Positions 27,491 to 37,464 are shown, counted from the first letter of the stretch. The stretch is DNA of 64,000 nucleotides from ENR-C587 sp942493235 (GCA_942493235.1 OW818676.1:1984001-2048000), one strand, 5' to 3'. Program-made: numbers and translations. Notes: a model not told the origin generated them from the letters alone.

Positions 27491-30358
27491 TTATTTCTTC
27501 TTTGATTTTTTCTTGTCTTTCTTTGTGTCTTTTTTCTTCTTGTCTGATTTCTTGTCGCTTTTTTTAACTACTTTTTTCTTGTCTTCTTTTTTAGCTTGTG
27601 CTTTATCGGCATCTTTAGCTAATTGTTCTTTAAGAGCGATTCTTGCAGCAGCAAGGCGAGCTATTGGAACTCTATAAGGTGAACAAGATACATAGTTTAA
27701 GCCGATAGTATGGCAGAATTCTACTGAATCCGGATCGCCACCGTGTTCGCCACAGATACCTAATTTAATATTCGGACGAGTCGAGCGACCTTCGGCTACT
27801 GCATGCTTCATTAAGAAGCCAACACCTGTCTGGTCAATAGACACAAATGGGTCAGCTTTATAGATTTCGCGAGCAACGTATTCAGGTAAGAATCTACCGG
27901 CATCGTCGCGGCTTAAGCCCATAGTAGTCTGAGTTAAATCATTGGTACCGAATGAGAAGAATTCGGCAACTTCAGCGATTTCGGCGGCAGTTATAGCTCC
28001 ACGAGGAACTTCAATCATAGTACCGACCATATAGTCGAATTTCATTCCTGTTTCTTCCATTACTTCGCGAGCTACTCTACGAACGATTTCTTCTTGATTT
28101 TTCAATTCTTTAACATTTCCAACAAGTGGAATCATGATTTCAGGCATTACTTTCTGACCTTTTTTGATTACATTAACTGTAGCTTCAAAAATGGCACGAG
28201 CTTGCATTTCGGTAATCTCTGGATAGATTAAGCCGAGACGGCAGCCGCGGAAACCAAGCATAGGGTTGAACTCATGCAAAGCTTCAACTCTTTCTTTAAC
28301 TACTTTAGCAGAGATGCCAAGTTCTTTAGCAACTTCTTTTTGACCGGCTTCATCGTGTGGTAAGAATTCGTGCAATGGTGGGTCGATAGTTCTAACTGTA
28401 ACAGGGCGACCGTTCATAGCGGAGAAAATTCCTTCGAAATCAGCTCTTTGTAATGGTAATAATTTAGCCAGAGCAGCTTTACGAGCAGGAACATTATCGG
28501 CAAGAATCATCTCACGCATCGGACCGATTTTACCATCGCCGAAGAACATGTGCTCGGTACGGCATAGACCGATACCTTCGGCACCAAAAGCAACTGCGTT
28601 TGCAGCTTGGTCTGGTTGGTCAGCATTAGTGCGGATGTTTAATCTGCGGTATTTGTCTGCCCAGTCCATAATTTGTTGATACATCTGATAGACAGGAGCA
28701 TCTTTAGGGGCTAAAGTTTTAGAAACCAAAACTTCAACTACTTCACTTGGTTTAGTAGCGATTTTACCATTGATTACTTCACCGGTTGAACCGTCGATAG
28801 AAAGATAATCACCTTCTTTAATTAGGAAGTCTTTGCCTTCTACTTTCATAGTGCGTGCTTTATAGTCTATATTTAATACTCCACAGCCTGCAACGCATAC
28901 TTTACCCATTTGGCGGGCAACTAATGCCGCATGTGAAGTCATACCGCCACGAGCTGTTAATATACCTTCTGATGCGTTCATTCCGGCTATATCTTCAGGT
29001 GAAGTCTCGATACGGACTAAGATAACTTTTTCGCCCTTTTCATACATAGCAATTGCATCTTCTGCATTGAAAACTACTTTACCGCAAGCTGCACCGGGAC
29101 CGGCGTTTAAGCCTTTAGTTAATAGTAATTTAGCGTCTAATGCTTTTTTCTTTTCATTTAGGTCGAATACCGGACGTAGCATTTGGTTTAATTGGTCAGG
29201 CTCGATTCTTAATAATGCTTCGTGAGGTTTAATCATGCCCTCTTTAACCATATCGTAAGCGATTTTGATAGCTGCCATAGCAGTTCTTTTACCTACGCGG
29301 CATTGAAGCATATATAGAGTACCTTCTTGAATAGTGAATTCCACGTCAAGCATGTCGCGGTAGTGTTCTTCAAGAATGTTACGGATTTCCATTAATTCGT
29401 TATATGATTTCTCGTCTTTTTCTTTTAATTGGATAATCGGAAGTGGAGTACGAGTACCGGCTACAACGTCTTCGCCCTGAGCGTTCATTAAGAATTCGCC
29501 ATAGAAGTAGTTGTCGCCATTAGCAGCATCACGAGTGAAGGCAACGCCTGTACCGGATTTTTCGCCCATGTTACCGAATACCATTGCTTGAATGTTAACA
29601 GCGGTTCCCCATGAATCAGGAATTTTATTTAATCTGCGGTAAACATTAGCTCTTTGATTTTGCCAAGAGCCGAAAACAGCTCCGATAGCTCCCCATAATT
29701 GTTCTTTGGGGTCTTCTGGGAAATCTATACCGGCATGCTCTTTAATAGCTTTTTTGAATTCAACTACTAATTCTTTTAAATCATTAACAGTTAAGTCTAT
29801 ATCTAAAGTAATACCTTTGCTGTGTTTTTTAGCTTCGATAATTGCTTCGAATGGGTCGATATCATCTTTTGTTTTTGGTTTAAGGTCAAGAACAACGTCG
29901 CCATACATAGCAACAAATCTGCGGTATGAATCAAAAGCAAATCTTTCATTGCCTGATTTTTCAATTAAGCCTTTGATAGTAGTGTCGTTTAAACCTAAGT
30001 TTAATACAGTATCCATCATGCCCGGCATTGAAGCTCTGGCACCGGAACGAACGGATAATAATAATGGGTTTTTCGGGTCGCCGAATTTCATGCCCATTTC
30101 TTTTTCTAATTTAACAAGTGCAGCATCTACTTGTGAGTATAATACTTCAGGATAAGTCTTATTATTATCATAATAATAAGTACAAAGCTCAGTAGTAATA
30201 GTGAAACCGCCCGGTACGGGAAGACCCATGTTTACCATTTCGGCAAGGTTAGCACCTTTGCCACCAAGCAGATTTTTCATATCTGCACGACCTTCGGCAT
30301 GCTTACCACCGAAGTAGTAAACATATTTATCGCCTTTAATTTTTTTGTCTTTTGCCAT
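27491..30358 (-). CDS. ppdK: Pyruvate, phosphate dikinase
   Basis: The enzyme interconverts pyruvate + ATP + Pi and PEP + AMP + PPi. The N-terminal ATP-grasp region opens with YVYYFGGKHAEG and has SVRSGARASMPGMMDTVLNL. The swivelling phosphohistidine domain has GGMTSHAAL (His487, counted from an upstream in-frame TTG). The PEP-binding TIM barrel has GFRGCRLGLIYPEI, IEVPRGAITAAEIAEVAEFF and GICGEHGGDPDSV. I chose ATG 30358 because GGAG lies 10 bases upstream (30369-30372), whereas the upstream in-frame start at 30391 is TTG. The last ~45 residues form an unusual Lys/Asp tail (AKKEDKKKVVKK, ending KKKSKKK) beyond the family's normal end. It stands alone and probably serves glycolysis/gluconeogenesis with pyrophosphate. 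Confidence 0.96.
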   Translation of the reverse strand: MAKDKKIKGDKYVYYFGGKHAEGRADMKNLLGGKGANLAEMVNMGLPVPGGFTITTELCTYYYDNNKTYPEVLYSQVDAALVKLEKEMGMKFGDPKNPLLLSVRSGARASMPGMMDTVLNLGLNDTTIKGLIEKSGNERFAFDSYRRFVAMYGDVVLDLKPKTKDDIDPFEAIIEAKKHSKGITLDIDLTVNDLKELVVEFKKAIKEHAGIDFPEDPKEQLWGAIGAVFGSWQNQRANVYRRLNKIPDSWGTAVNIQAMVFGNMGEKSGTGVAFTRDAANGDNYFYGEFLMNAQGEDVVAGTRTPLPIIQLKEKDEKSYNELMEIRNILEEHYRDMLDVEFTIQEGTLYMLQCRVGKRTAMAAIKIAYDMVKEGMIKPHEALLRIEPDQLNQMLRPVFDLNEKKKALDAKLLLTKGLNAGPGAACGKVVFNAEDAIAMYEKGEKVILVRIETSPEDIAGMNASEGILTARGGMTSHAALVARQMGKVCVAGCGVLNIDYKARTMKVEGKDFLIKEGDYLSIDGSTGEVINGKIATKPSEVVEVLVSKTLAPKDAPVYQMYQQIMDWADKYRRLNIRTNADQPDQAANAVAFGAEGIGLCRTEHMFFGDGKIGPMREMILADNVPARKAALAKLLPLQRADFEGIFSAMNGRPVTVRTIDPPLHEFLPHDEAGQKEVAKELGISAKVVKERVEALHEFNPMLGFRGCRLGLIYPEITEMQARAIFEATVNVIKKGQKVMPEIMIPLVGNVKELKNQEEIVRRVAREVMEETGMKFDYMVGTMIEVPRGAITAAEIAEVAEFFSFGTNDLTQTTMGLSRDDAGRFLPEYVAREIYKADPFVSIDQTGVGFLMKHAVAEGRSTRPNIKLGICGEHGGDPDSVEFCHTIGLNYVSCSPYRVPIARLAAARIALKEQLAKDADKAQAKKEDKKKVVKKSDKKSDKKKKDTKKDKKKSKKK

Positions 30359-30391
30359 CTTAGCAAATCTCCGTTTGTTGAAAAATATCAA

Positions 30392-31108
30392 ATTTATTTA
30401 AGTAATAATATTCTAAGTAATAATAACCTAAGTAATAATATTCTATTCAGTATGTAATATAATTATTTGCTAATGTAATGAAAGTTTAAAAATTCCAATT
30501 ACTTGCTTTTAAAAAGTATTAAATATATCTCAGTAAAAATATCTTTTTTACAATTTTATACCTTTTTTTATAATATTTTATAAATGTACTTACCAAAAAT
30601 AAACTGTCAAATATACGGAAAAATCATAAAAAAGACTAATGATTTATAATATTATTGAAAAGATTTTCTATGTCAGAAATAAATGGAAATATGCAATTAT
30701 TTGTATTAGAACAAAAATATTTATAATACTATAAAAAAGAATTGAAAAGATTTTCTATGTCAGAAATAAATAGAAATATGCAATTATTTGTATTAGAAAA
30801 AATGATTAATAATACTATTATAAAAAATTGAAAAGATTTTCTATGTCAGAAATAAATGGAAATTTACTTTTTTCTTGCAAATATTAACAAATGAATACTA
30901 TTCAAATTGTACTTATTAAAGAGAAAAGAGTAAAAAGTATTATTTACCAAGGAATGCTTATGTTATTTGTATAAATAGTAAAAGCTTCAGTGTTAAAATT
31001 GTATAAATAGCTTAAAAGATATTGGTTTAAAAAAATCATTTTTTGTTTAATAAATAAAATAGTATTTTTGTATAATTACTTTTAGAATTTTAAAATATAG
31101 GAGTTATA
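30392..31108. repeat. Gene-free region with a three-copy tandem repeat upstream of the giant T9SS gene
   Basis: No gene is visible in 717 bases. ATTGAAAAGATTTTCTATGT and the following ~40 bases (CAGAAATAAATGGAAATATG...) start at 30654, 30741 and 30827, giving periods of 87 and 86 bp; the third copy is truncated near 30872. A shorter ATAATATTCTA motif repeats near 30400-30445. The array lies 240-450 bases upstream of the start at 31109 and could be regulatory or simply a slippage product. Confidence 0.8.
31042..31070 (+). promoter_or_regulatory. Bacteroidota-type promoter for the T9SS surface gene
   Basis: TTTG at 31042-31045, 17 bases of spacer, then TATTTTTG at 31063-31070, an exact match to TAnnTTTG. 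Start of transcription would be near 31077, leaving a ~32-base leader before ATG 31109. The spacer is a little short for the Bacteroides consensus. Confidence 0.45.
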
Positions 31109-34100
31109 ATGAAAATGTTATCTTTATATAAAAGCGATTTAGTAAGGACATATCTAAAATATATTTGTGTTATATTTATTATATATCCTTTAATAAACAA
31201 TTTCTGCCATGCTCAAAGCTCATACTTGTTCTATTCTTTTAATGTAAATCCTTGGACATTTAATAGAATTAATGATGATGCAAGTAATCCAATTACTGTT
31301 TATACTCCTTCAAATTATCAGATTAACCATTCAGCTGCCGATGGTTCTATCAATAAGGTCTATTTTTATGAACCAACCTCTAATATTATTTATAAGTCAG
31401 ATTACGACGGTTCCAATAGGACAACTGTAAAAACAACAAGTGCGGCTCTTACTTCTATTGCCGCCGGCAATGGGTATTTATATTATGCGTACCAGGCTGA
31501 TCCTTATTCAGTAAGAAGATGTAATTTTGACGGTACTAATGATATTCAGATTTACCTTAATCCTGCTTATGGTACGGTAATGGAAATAGCTTTTGATCCA
31601 CAAACCAATTACCTTTATTACTATGAAGTTCAATATGATAACACAAATAACAGGATATTCAGAACAGATAATAATGGTAACAACCCGACTACAATTTACA
31701 ACAATATTTCTAAATTAGACGGAGCACCAGGGACAATTAATGGACTATCTGCAGGTGGAGGTTACGTATTTTTCGGATTGAATTCTGACCCTTGGACTTT
31801 TAATCGTAGAAATTCCGATGGTTCTAATCAAACTGTCGTTTTTACTCCGGCGACTGGTTCTGTTTTAAAAAGTGCTTATGACCCGGCGGTCAATAAAGTT
31901 TTCTTTTATGAATTTAATCCTTCAGGTAATCATGTGGTTTATAAATCAGATATAGGAGGTGCAAACTTAGTATCTCTATTAAATATAACACAAACTCTGA
32001 CTTCTATATCTGCTCCAACAGCCAATCCGAATTCGTCCCCAGTTATTACAATTAATAATACTATACTTGCATACACAGAAAATGCTATAGCTACGCAAAT
32101 TGATGCTACGGCAACTTTATCCGATGCCGATGGCGACGCACAATGGAATGGGGGCAAGCTTGAAGTGCAAATCACTGCCAATTCAGAAGGCACTGATGAA
32201 ATAAGTATTCCGGATAATATAGTAGGAAGTATCAATACTAATGGCACAAATTTAAGAAATGTCGGTACTACTATAGGTACACTTAGTGCAAGTGAGGGAA
32301 CCGTTACCAATGGCACAAAGCTCACAATTACTTTCAACTCAAGTGCAACTAATGCCTTGGTCGAGCAAGTATTGCGTGCGGTATGCTATCGCAGTACATC
32401 AAACGATATCGGTACTTCAAACCGTACAATTACCTTTACTGCGATTGACAATTTCCCTGCATCGTCTGTAGATACCCGGACAGTCAGTATTACTGCTGTA
32501 AACGATGCACCTAACCTTTCGGCGACAGGAACTAATCCTACCTTTACCGAAGACGGCTCAGCGGCAGTTTTGTATGGTTCCGCTTTGGTTTCGACTGTTG
32601 AAGCAGGGCAGACTTTGACAGAATTGGTGTTAACTATAACAAATATAAATGACTTAGCAAACGAAATACTATCAATTGACGGCTCTGATGTTGCTCTAAC
32701 TAACGGTAATTCTGTAACAACAACAAATACTATGTCAGTAAACGTAAGTGTTGATATAACAACTGCCACAGTTACTATTTCAAAAGCAGGAGGTATCAGC
32801 CCTATCCTAATGCAGACACTTATTGATGGAATTACCTATCTAAATATAAGTAATACTCCAAATACTTCAAACCGAGTTGTTACTATTACTTCCATAAGGG
32901 ATAACGGTGGAACTGCAAATGGCGGTGTTGATGTTACATCTCCTTTAATTGTATCAACTGTTTCGCTTGTTTCTCATAATGATGTTCCTACTTTGACTTC
33001 TTTTAGCGGCGTACTTGGAACAACTACTCAAAATACGGAAATCGAAATTACATTTGCCGAGCTATCTGCATTGGGTAACGAAGCCGATGTCGATGGCACA
33101 GTCGATGCATTTATTGTCAATACTGTAAGTACCGGAACATTGAAAATCGGAGCAAATGCCGGCATTGCTACTGCTTATGATGAAGTAACCAATAAAACAA
33201 TCGATGTGGCAAACAATGCCTATTGGACTCCTGCAGTAGATGCTTTCGGAGCTTTAAATGCTTTTACGGTTACTGCTTTAGATAATAATAACGATGAAAG
33301 TGCTACTGCTGTTCAAGCAAATATTCAAGTAATTGATATTACAAATCCTGAAGTTAATAGTATTACAATTAACGGTAATCCTACTGCAACATCTTCATCC
33401 ATTACTTTTACGGTTACCTTTAGTGAATCGGTAGTAAATGTAAGTACCGACGATTTTTACTTGTTCAAAGAAGGTACTGCTACCGGAACAATTGCTTCGG
33501 TTAGTGCTTCTACCGGAGCCAGTATTATTGTTACTATTAATACAATAGGTGGAACCGGAACATTAAGGCTTGACTTAGTAGAGTCAACAAATATTGCCGA
33601 CGCTTCAGCAAATACTCCTCCGTTAGCATATACTTCGGGTAGCGTGCATACAGCGGATTTAGACGTTCCGACTTTGAGTTCTTCCGTTCCGGCGGATGAA
33701 GCTGCGGGAGTAAATGTTTCTGATGATATTATACTCACTTTCAGCGAAGATGTAAAATTCGGTACGGGTAATATTCAAATTATTGACATTGATGATGGAT
33801 CAAGCACTATTACTATTGATGTAGCATCGCCCGGTAGCTTAGCTTCCATATTAGGCAATGTTCTTACTTTGAACCCATCAGCAGATTTGGATATCAATAC
33901 AAACTACGCTATACAAATTGCAGTTACAGCAATAGAGGATATTGCGGCTAATAACTATGCTGGGATTTCTAACAATACGAGTTTGAATTTTAATACAATA
34001 CCTACTATACCGCAAATCCAAGCATCAAACTTACGATTTTCTAATATCACTCGTACTGCAATGACTGTACGATGGGATAGAGGCGATGGCGAAGGCTGTA

Positions 34101-34666
34101 TTTTACTTGCCCGCCCACAGTATAGAATTCCCTCAAACCCATTAAATGACGGTGATGAGTATTCTGCAACTGCAAATAGTAACTTTGTATCTGCACCGAT
34201 TGCACAAGGGGCAAAGGTGCTTTATTTCGGTAACGATGAAAATCCTGTTGTCAATGTAACCGGGCTAAACCGTTATCAATTGATGTACTTTAAAGTATGT
34301 GAATTTAATACTATTGAAAGTCCGCTTTATCTTCAAGATGAAGCCACAAATAATCCTCGCTCACGCTGGACACTCCGCCGCGACGGATTGGCAGAAGAAG
34401 ATTTGACAATAGATGCTGAATATCCGTACCCGAATCCTGTATCAAACTCAATTTCTACAACGCTTGATATATTTGAAGATGGCAATGTAACTGCATTATT
34501 ATTTGATAATTCTGGCAAGCAAGTAGCTGAGCTTTACAATCAATTACTTAGATTTGGTACCCATGAATTGAAATTCAATTTGTCTAATGTCAGTTCGGGA
34601 ACATATCAATTAATAATTACAAAGGGAAGTGAAGCATTAGCGTATCCGATTAGTATTGTTCAATGA
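31109..34666 (+). CDS. Giant secreted protein: YWTD-like beta-propeller, cadherin/Ig-like repeats, T9SS sorting domain
   Basis: The 1185-residue protein has a signal peptide (~1-36, ending NFCHA). An N-terminal region (~37-305) has repeats such as NVNPWTFNRINDDAS and NSDPWTFNRRNSDGS that resemble YWTD-type propeller blades. Several beta-sandwich domains follow, with DAPNLSATGTNPTFTEDG and VRAVCYRSTSND-type cadherin/Ig-like phrases. A Big_5-type domain is at ~865-960 (VPTLSSSVPADEAAGVNVSD). An Fn3-like domain (SNLRFSNITRTAMTVRWDRG) leads to a T9SS type A sorting domain from ~1105 (YPNPVSNSIS, ending YQLIITKG...YPISIVQ). Type IX cargo is carried across the outer membrane and anchored on the cell surface. 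A role in adhesion or matrix formation is likely but unproven. Confidence 0.88.
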   Translation: MKMLSLYKSDLVRTYLKYICVIFIIYPLINNFCHAQSSYLFYSFNVNPWTFNRINDDASNPITVYTPSNYQINHSAADGSINKVYFYEPTSNIIYKSDYDGSNRTTVKTTSAALTSIAAGNGYLYYAYQADPYSVRRCNFDGTNDIQIYLNPAYGTVMEIAFDPQTNYLYYYEVQYDNTNNRIFRTDNNGNNPTTIYNNISKLDGAPGTINGLSAGGGYVFFGLNSDPWTFNRRNSDGSNQTVVFTPATGSVLKSAYDPAVNKVFFYEFNPSGNHVVYKSDIGGANLVSLLNITQTLTSISAPTANPNSSPVITINNTILAYTENAIATQIDATATLSDADGDAQWNGGKLEVQITANSEGTDEISIPDNIVGSINTNGTNLRNVGTTIGTLSASEGTVTNGTKLTITFNSSATNALVEQVLRAVCYRSTSNDIGTSNRTITFTAIDNFPASSVDTRTVSITAVNDAPNLSATGTNPTFTEDGSAAVLYGSALVSTVEAGQTLTELVLTITNINDLANEILSIDGSDVALTNGNSVTTTNTMSVNVSVDITTATVTISKAGGISPILMQTLIDGITYLNISNTPNTSNRVVTITSIRDNGGTANGGVDVTSPLIVSTVSLVSHNDVPTLTSFSGVLGTTTQNTEIEITFAELSALGNEADVDGTVDAFIVNTVSTGTLKIGANAGIATAYDEVTNKTIDVANNAYWTPAVDAFGALNAFTVTALDNNNDESATAVQANIQVIDITNPEVNSITINGNPTATSSSITFTVTFSESVVNVSTDDFYLFKEGTATGTIASVSASTGASIIVTINTIGGTGTLRLDLVESTNIADASANTPPLAYTSGSVHTADLDVPTLSSSVPADEAAGVNVSDDIILTFSEDVKFGTGNIQIIDIDDGSSTITIDVASPGSLASILGNVLTLNPSADLDINTNYAIQIAVTAIEDIAANNYAGISNNTSLNFNTIPTIPQIQASNLRFSNITRTAMTVRWDRGDGEGCILLARPQYRIPSNPLNDGDEYSATANSNFVSAPIAQGAKVLYFGNDENPVVNVTGLNRYQLMYFKVCEFNTIESPLYLQDEATNNPRSRWTLRRDGLAEEDLTIDAEYPYPNPVSNSISTTLDIFEDGNVTALLFDNSGKQVAELYNQLLRFGTHELKFNLSNVSSGTYQLIITKGSEALAYPISIVQ

Positions 34667-35082
34667 TGTACTAATAATATAGAATTGAGAAAAAGTTTTG
34701 TTTTCCAAGATTGAAAAATCAAATGGACGTTATCAAGAGCTTGTCTAAAATTAATAATAATTCCAAATCGTCATTAGGAGTGTAACGAAGTATCCAGAAT
34801 TATCAATATTTAGCTTTATCCGGATCCTTCACTTCATCAGAATGACAAATTTTAGACAGCCTCTTGCTTGGCACATCAGAGAATAAATACGATTTTTTAA
34901 CAGACTCTTCAGCGTGGGAATACAAACAAGTTGGTAAAACACAGTCCTACACCGAGTGTAATGCGGAGGCAAGTATTCTCCTAATTTCTTATTCCTAATA
35001 ACTATTCCCTAGCCCCTAGCCCCGAACCCCGAACCCCGAACCCCGAACCCCGAACCCAATAGTACTCTATCGATACATTAAA
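34667..35082. repeat. Gene-free gap holding a palindromic repeat and a CCCCGAA tract
   Basis: The dispersed 79-bp palindrome (here inverted) is at 34770-34846, bracketed by GCTTGTCTAAAATTAATAAT and AATTTTAGACAGCCTCTT, the MITE-like outer ends. A CCCCGAACCCCGAACCCCGA tandem tract lies at about 35019-35055, just before the mltG stop. No gene is visible. Confidence 0.75.
34770..34846. repeat. 79-bp palindromic repeat, copy 2 (inverted, 77 bp)
   Basis: Begins GTCATTAGGAGTGTAACGAA and ends ACTTCATCAGAATGAC, the inverse orientation of the other copies. Outer MITE-like ends flank it. Confidence 0.8.
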
Positions 35083-36102
35083 CTATTTCTTGCGATTATT
35101 TCTATAATCTTGAACATAATTCTTATGTTGTGAATAATTCGAAGAGAAGTTATGTCTGCCGGAACCGTCTCCTACCGCTACAAAGAATATGTAATTATGA
35201 GATTCCGGATCTAAAGCGGCATTAACAGAAGCTTTAGAAGGATTGTTAATAGGTCCGGGAGGTAATCCTTTGAATTTGTATGTATTATAAGGACTGTTAG
35301 AAGCCAAATCATCGTAAGTAAGCTTTTTCTTTGAGCCTATCCCGTACTGAACTGTTGGGTCGGCTTCGAGCTTCATTTCTTTTTTAATCCTATTGGTATA
35401 TACTCCTGCAACGCGTTTTCTTTCCTCTATAACCGGAGTTTCGGATTCTATAATCGATGCTAAAGTAAGAATTTCTTTTTTGGATTTATTCATAGCATCG
35501 GCACGCTTTTTAAATTGAAAATTCCAAACCTCCAGATGTTCATCGAGCAGTTTATCTATTATATCAGCAGCAGATTGCTCCCAAAAAAAGACATAGGTTG
35601 CAGGCATTAAATAGCCCTCAACAGATTCGGCATTAATTACTCTTGATTTAAGTAAACTATCAGAATAGCATAGTCTTATAAATTCTTTTGATGAAGTGTT
35701 AAGCCTTTCTTCGATAATATTTGCAATTTCTTTGATTGTTAATCCTTCGGGAAAAGTAACCTTAACCATGTTGTTCTGAATACCGTGAACTAAAGCTCTG
35801 ATAACGTCGTTGTTTGTATGGATTTTCTCAAATTTATATGAGCCTGCATAAATCTTTTTTCCTGTAAGCTTTGTGTAAACCTTAAAATAGGGTTTTATCA
35901 ACCAGCTCGGAGTCATAATTTTTCTTGTGCTTAGAGTGTCTAAAATACTTTCAATACTTTGATTTTTAGTAACTGTCAGATAGAAAGGAGTATTAAGCTT
36001 TAAATGCGAATTCAAACTGACATAAGTATAGACTCCCAGTCCGGCTATTATAATAGCTACTATCGCAAAGAAATAAAAAAATGATTTGATTACTTTTTTC
36101 AT
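35083..36102 (-). CDS. mltG: Endolytic transglycosylase MltG
   Basis: The 339-residue protein has one N-terminal membrane helix (~8-28), a LysM-like subdomain (LNTPFYLTVTKNQSIESILD and VKVTFPEGLTIKEIANII) and the YceG catalytic domain. The catalytic Glu lies in LTLASIIESETPV (Glu219), followed by ADPTVQYGIG and GLPPGPINNPSKASVNAALD. MltG cuts nascent glycan strands at the inner membrane and sets glycan chain length together with penicillin-binding proteins. The next gene upstream (36300-36608) is in the same direction but is separated by ~200 bases of duplicated sequence. Length and motifs match the family. Confidence 0.95.
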   Translation of the reverse strand: MKKVIKSFFYFFAIVAIIIAGLGVYTYVSLNSHLKLNTPFYLTVTKNQSIESILDTLSTRKIMTPSWLIKPYFKVYTKLTGKKIYAGSYKFEKIHTNNDVIRALVHGIQNNMVKVTFPEGLTIKEIANIIEERLNTSSKEFIRLCYSDSLLKSRVINAESVEGYLMPATYVFFWEQSAADIIDKLLDEHLEVWNFQFKKRADAMNKSKKEILTLASIIESETPVIEERKRVAGVYTNRIKKEMKLEADPTVQYGIGSKKKLTYDDLASNSPYNTYKFKGLPPGPINNPSKASVNAALDPESHNYIFFVAVGDGSGRHNFSSNYSQHKNYVQDYRNNRKK

Positions 36103-36143
36103 GAAAAATATCGTACTCGTTAATTATAATAAAATATTATTTA

Positions 36144-36352
36144 AATTATTCAGCCTGAACTGAACCATCACTTAAATCAATTCTGAATAAATCACTGTAA
36201 TTATAATAAAATATTATTTAAATTATTCAGCCTGAACTGAACCACCAATTAAATCAATTCTGAATAAATTACTGCTATTTTAATAAAAATATATTTAAAT
36301 TATTCAGCCTGAACCGAACCATCACTTAAATCAATTCTGAATAAATCACTAC
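36144..36352. repeat. Tandem triplication of a gene 3' end (76-77 bp period)
   Basis: The sequence AAATTATTCAGCCTGAAC begins at 36144, 36220 and 36297. The last copy is the real 3' end of the 102-residue gene (stop at 36300-36302). The other two repeat its last ~17 codons (ending DLSDGSVQAE) and stop, with a few base changes, downstream of the gene on the minus strand. Confidence 0.88.
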
Positions 36353-36608
36353 TTGATTTATTTAATTCGGAATCAATAAAATCTCTTATAGCAGGTTTTA
36401 AATATTGATTATCTAATTCAAAGTAATTTATTGATAAAGCTAATATTTTCGACATATATTCCAAGGAAGCCATTTTATTAAGTACTACAATTTTCTGTTC
36501 ATTTACTGTGCAGTACCCACTTTTGAAATTTCCGGCTTCTTTTCGGATAATTACACTATTATTCTTGCAAATATCAAATAACTCTTGGTAAATTTCTTTT
36601 ATTTTCAT
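36300..36608 (-). CDS. Uncharacterised 102-residue protein with triplicated 3' end
   Basis: The protein is soluble, mixed alpha/beta, without signal sequence: MKIKEIYQELFDICKNNSV, then a hairpin GYCTVNEQKIVVLNKMA, then a helix LEYMSKILALSINYFELD, then RDFIDSELNKSSSDLF. I recognise no named family; the form is that of small conserved Bacteroidota proteins. Its start overlaps the stop of the upstream four-helix membrane protein by one base (TAATG), which indicates translational coupling. Its last ~50 bases are copied twice more immediately downstream. Confidence 0.7.
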   Translation of the reverse strand: MKIKEIYQELFDICKNNSVIIRKEAGNFKSGYCTVNEQKIVVLNKMASLEYMSKILALSINYFELDNQYLKPAIRDFIDSELNKSSSDLFRIDLSDGSVQAE

Positions 36609-37165
36609 TATTCTTTATTTCTGATTTTTAAAGGCTGAAATGCAGCAATACATACGATTGTTATTCCTGATAGTATCAGCATAGGGTCAATTACATTTAA
36701 ACTTGTGAATCTTGTAAAAAAGAAATCTTTAATTGCTTGGCTGTCCGCAACGGCACCGTACCAGAAAATATTCGTTGCTAAATTATAATCTAACCAAAAT
36801 AAATAAGCATTTGGAATTGATATTACAAAAACAATGATAAGACACATAAATAGCCAGCCGTAATTTCTGATTTCATTTCTGAACTTGATAAATAACAATA
36901 TGGAAGCTAATAATAATATGCCAAAAGAAATATCGGTATATGGGGCAGCTAATGCATACATTCTAATTAATTGAGTTTTTAGTTCAAGTGAGTAATTCTT
37001 CAGCACCATCTGAGTTCCGGGCTCGAACATATCGTAAGAAATTATTACTCTAATAATTGAACCGCCTAACCAAAATACAAAACCTAAACCGGCTAAAGAA
37101 GAAATTATCTTATCAAACAAACTCATTTTTTTCATTTTATTACCTGTTTTTTTATTAGCTGTCAT
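36608..37165 (-). CDS. Uncharacterised four-helix membrane protein
   Basis: The 185-residue protein has four hydrophobic segments at about 19-40 (IISSLAGLGFVFWLGGSII), 76-92, 103-124 (YGWLFMCLIIVFVISIPNAY) and 160-178. A short loop between segments 2 and 3 is basic, suggesting a cytoplasmic face. I recognise no family. It is coupled to the 102-residue gene by a TAATG overlap. It is the first gene of that pair, with the dispersed MITE-like repeat starting ~160 bases upstream of its start. Confidence 0.7.
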   Translation of the reverse strand: MTANKKTGNKMKKMSLFDKIISSLAGLGFVFWLGGSIIRVIISYDMFEPGTQMVLKNYSLELKTQLIRMYALAAPYTDISFGILLLASILLFIKFRNEIRNYGWLFMCLIIVFVISIPNAYLFWLDYNLATNIFWYGAVADSQAIKDFFFTRFTSLNVIDPMLILSGITIVCIAAFQPLKIRNKE

Positions 37166-37326
37166 TATTATTTTTCAAGTTGCAAAAATACGAAATAATT
37201 GAAAATCTTTTTATACAATTTTTTTTTATTTTTTTGAAATAGGAAATTCCTAACCATACTCATTAAAATAGGTCATTATATTAAGTCTGTTGCAAAAATA
37301 TATAATTTCCAATTTCCATTTGTCCC

Positions 37327-37464
37327 AAGAGGCTGACTAAAAAAAAGTTGTCATTCTGAACGAAGTGAAGAATCCAGATAAAGCTAACTTGTTGATAACT
37401 CTGGATTCTTCGTTACACTTAGAATGACGATTTGGAAATATTATTACTTTTTAGACAACCTCTT
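37327..37464. repeat. MITE-like element (138 bp) with nested palindrome
   Basis: The ends AAGAGGCTGACTAAAAA and the inverse of TTTTTAGACAACCTCTT enclose a 79-bp palindrome (37350-37428). The same arrangement as at 17182 but shorter. Confidence 0.75.
37350..37428. repeat. 79-bp palindromic repeat, copy 3
   Basis: Identical to copy 1 apart from a few bases (AAGCTAACTTGTTGATAACT in the centre). Lies inside the 138-bp MITE-like element. Confidence 0.9.
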
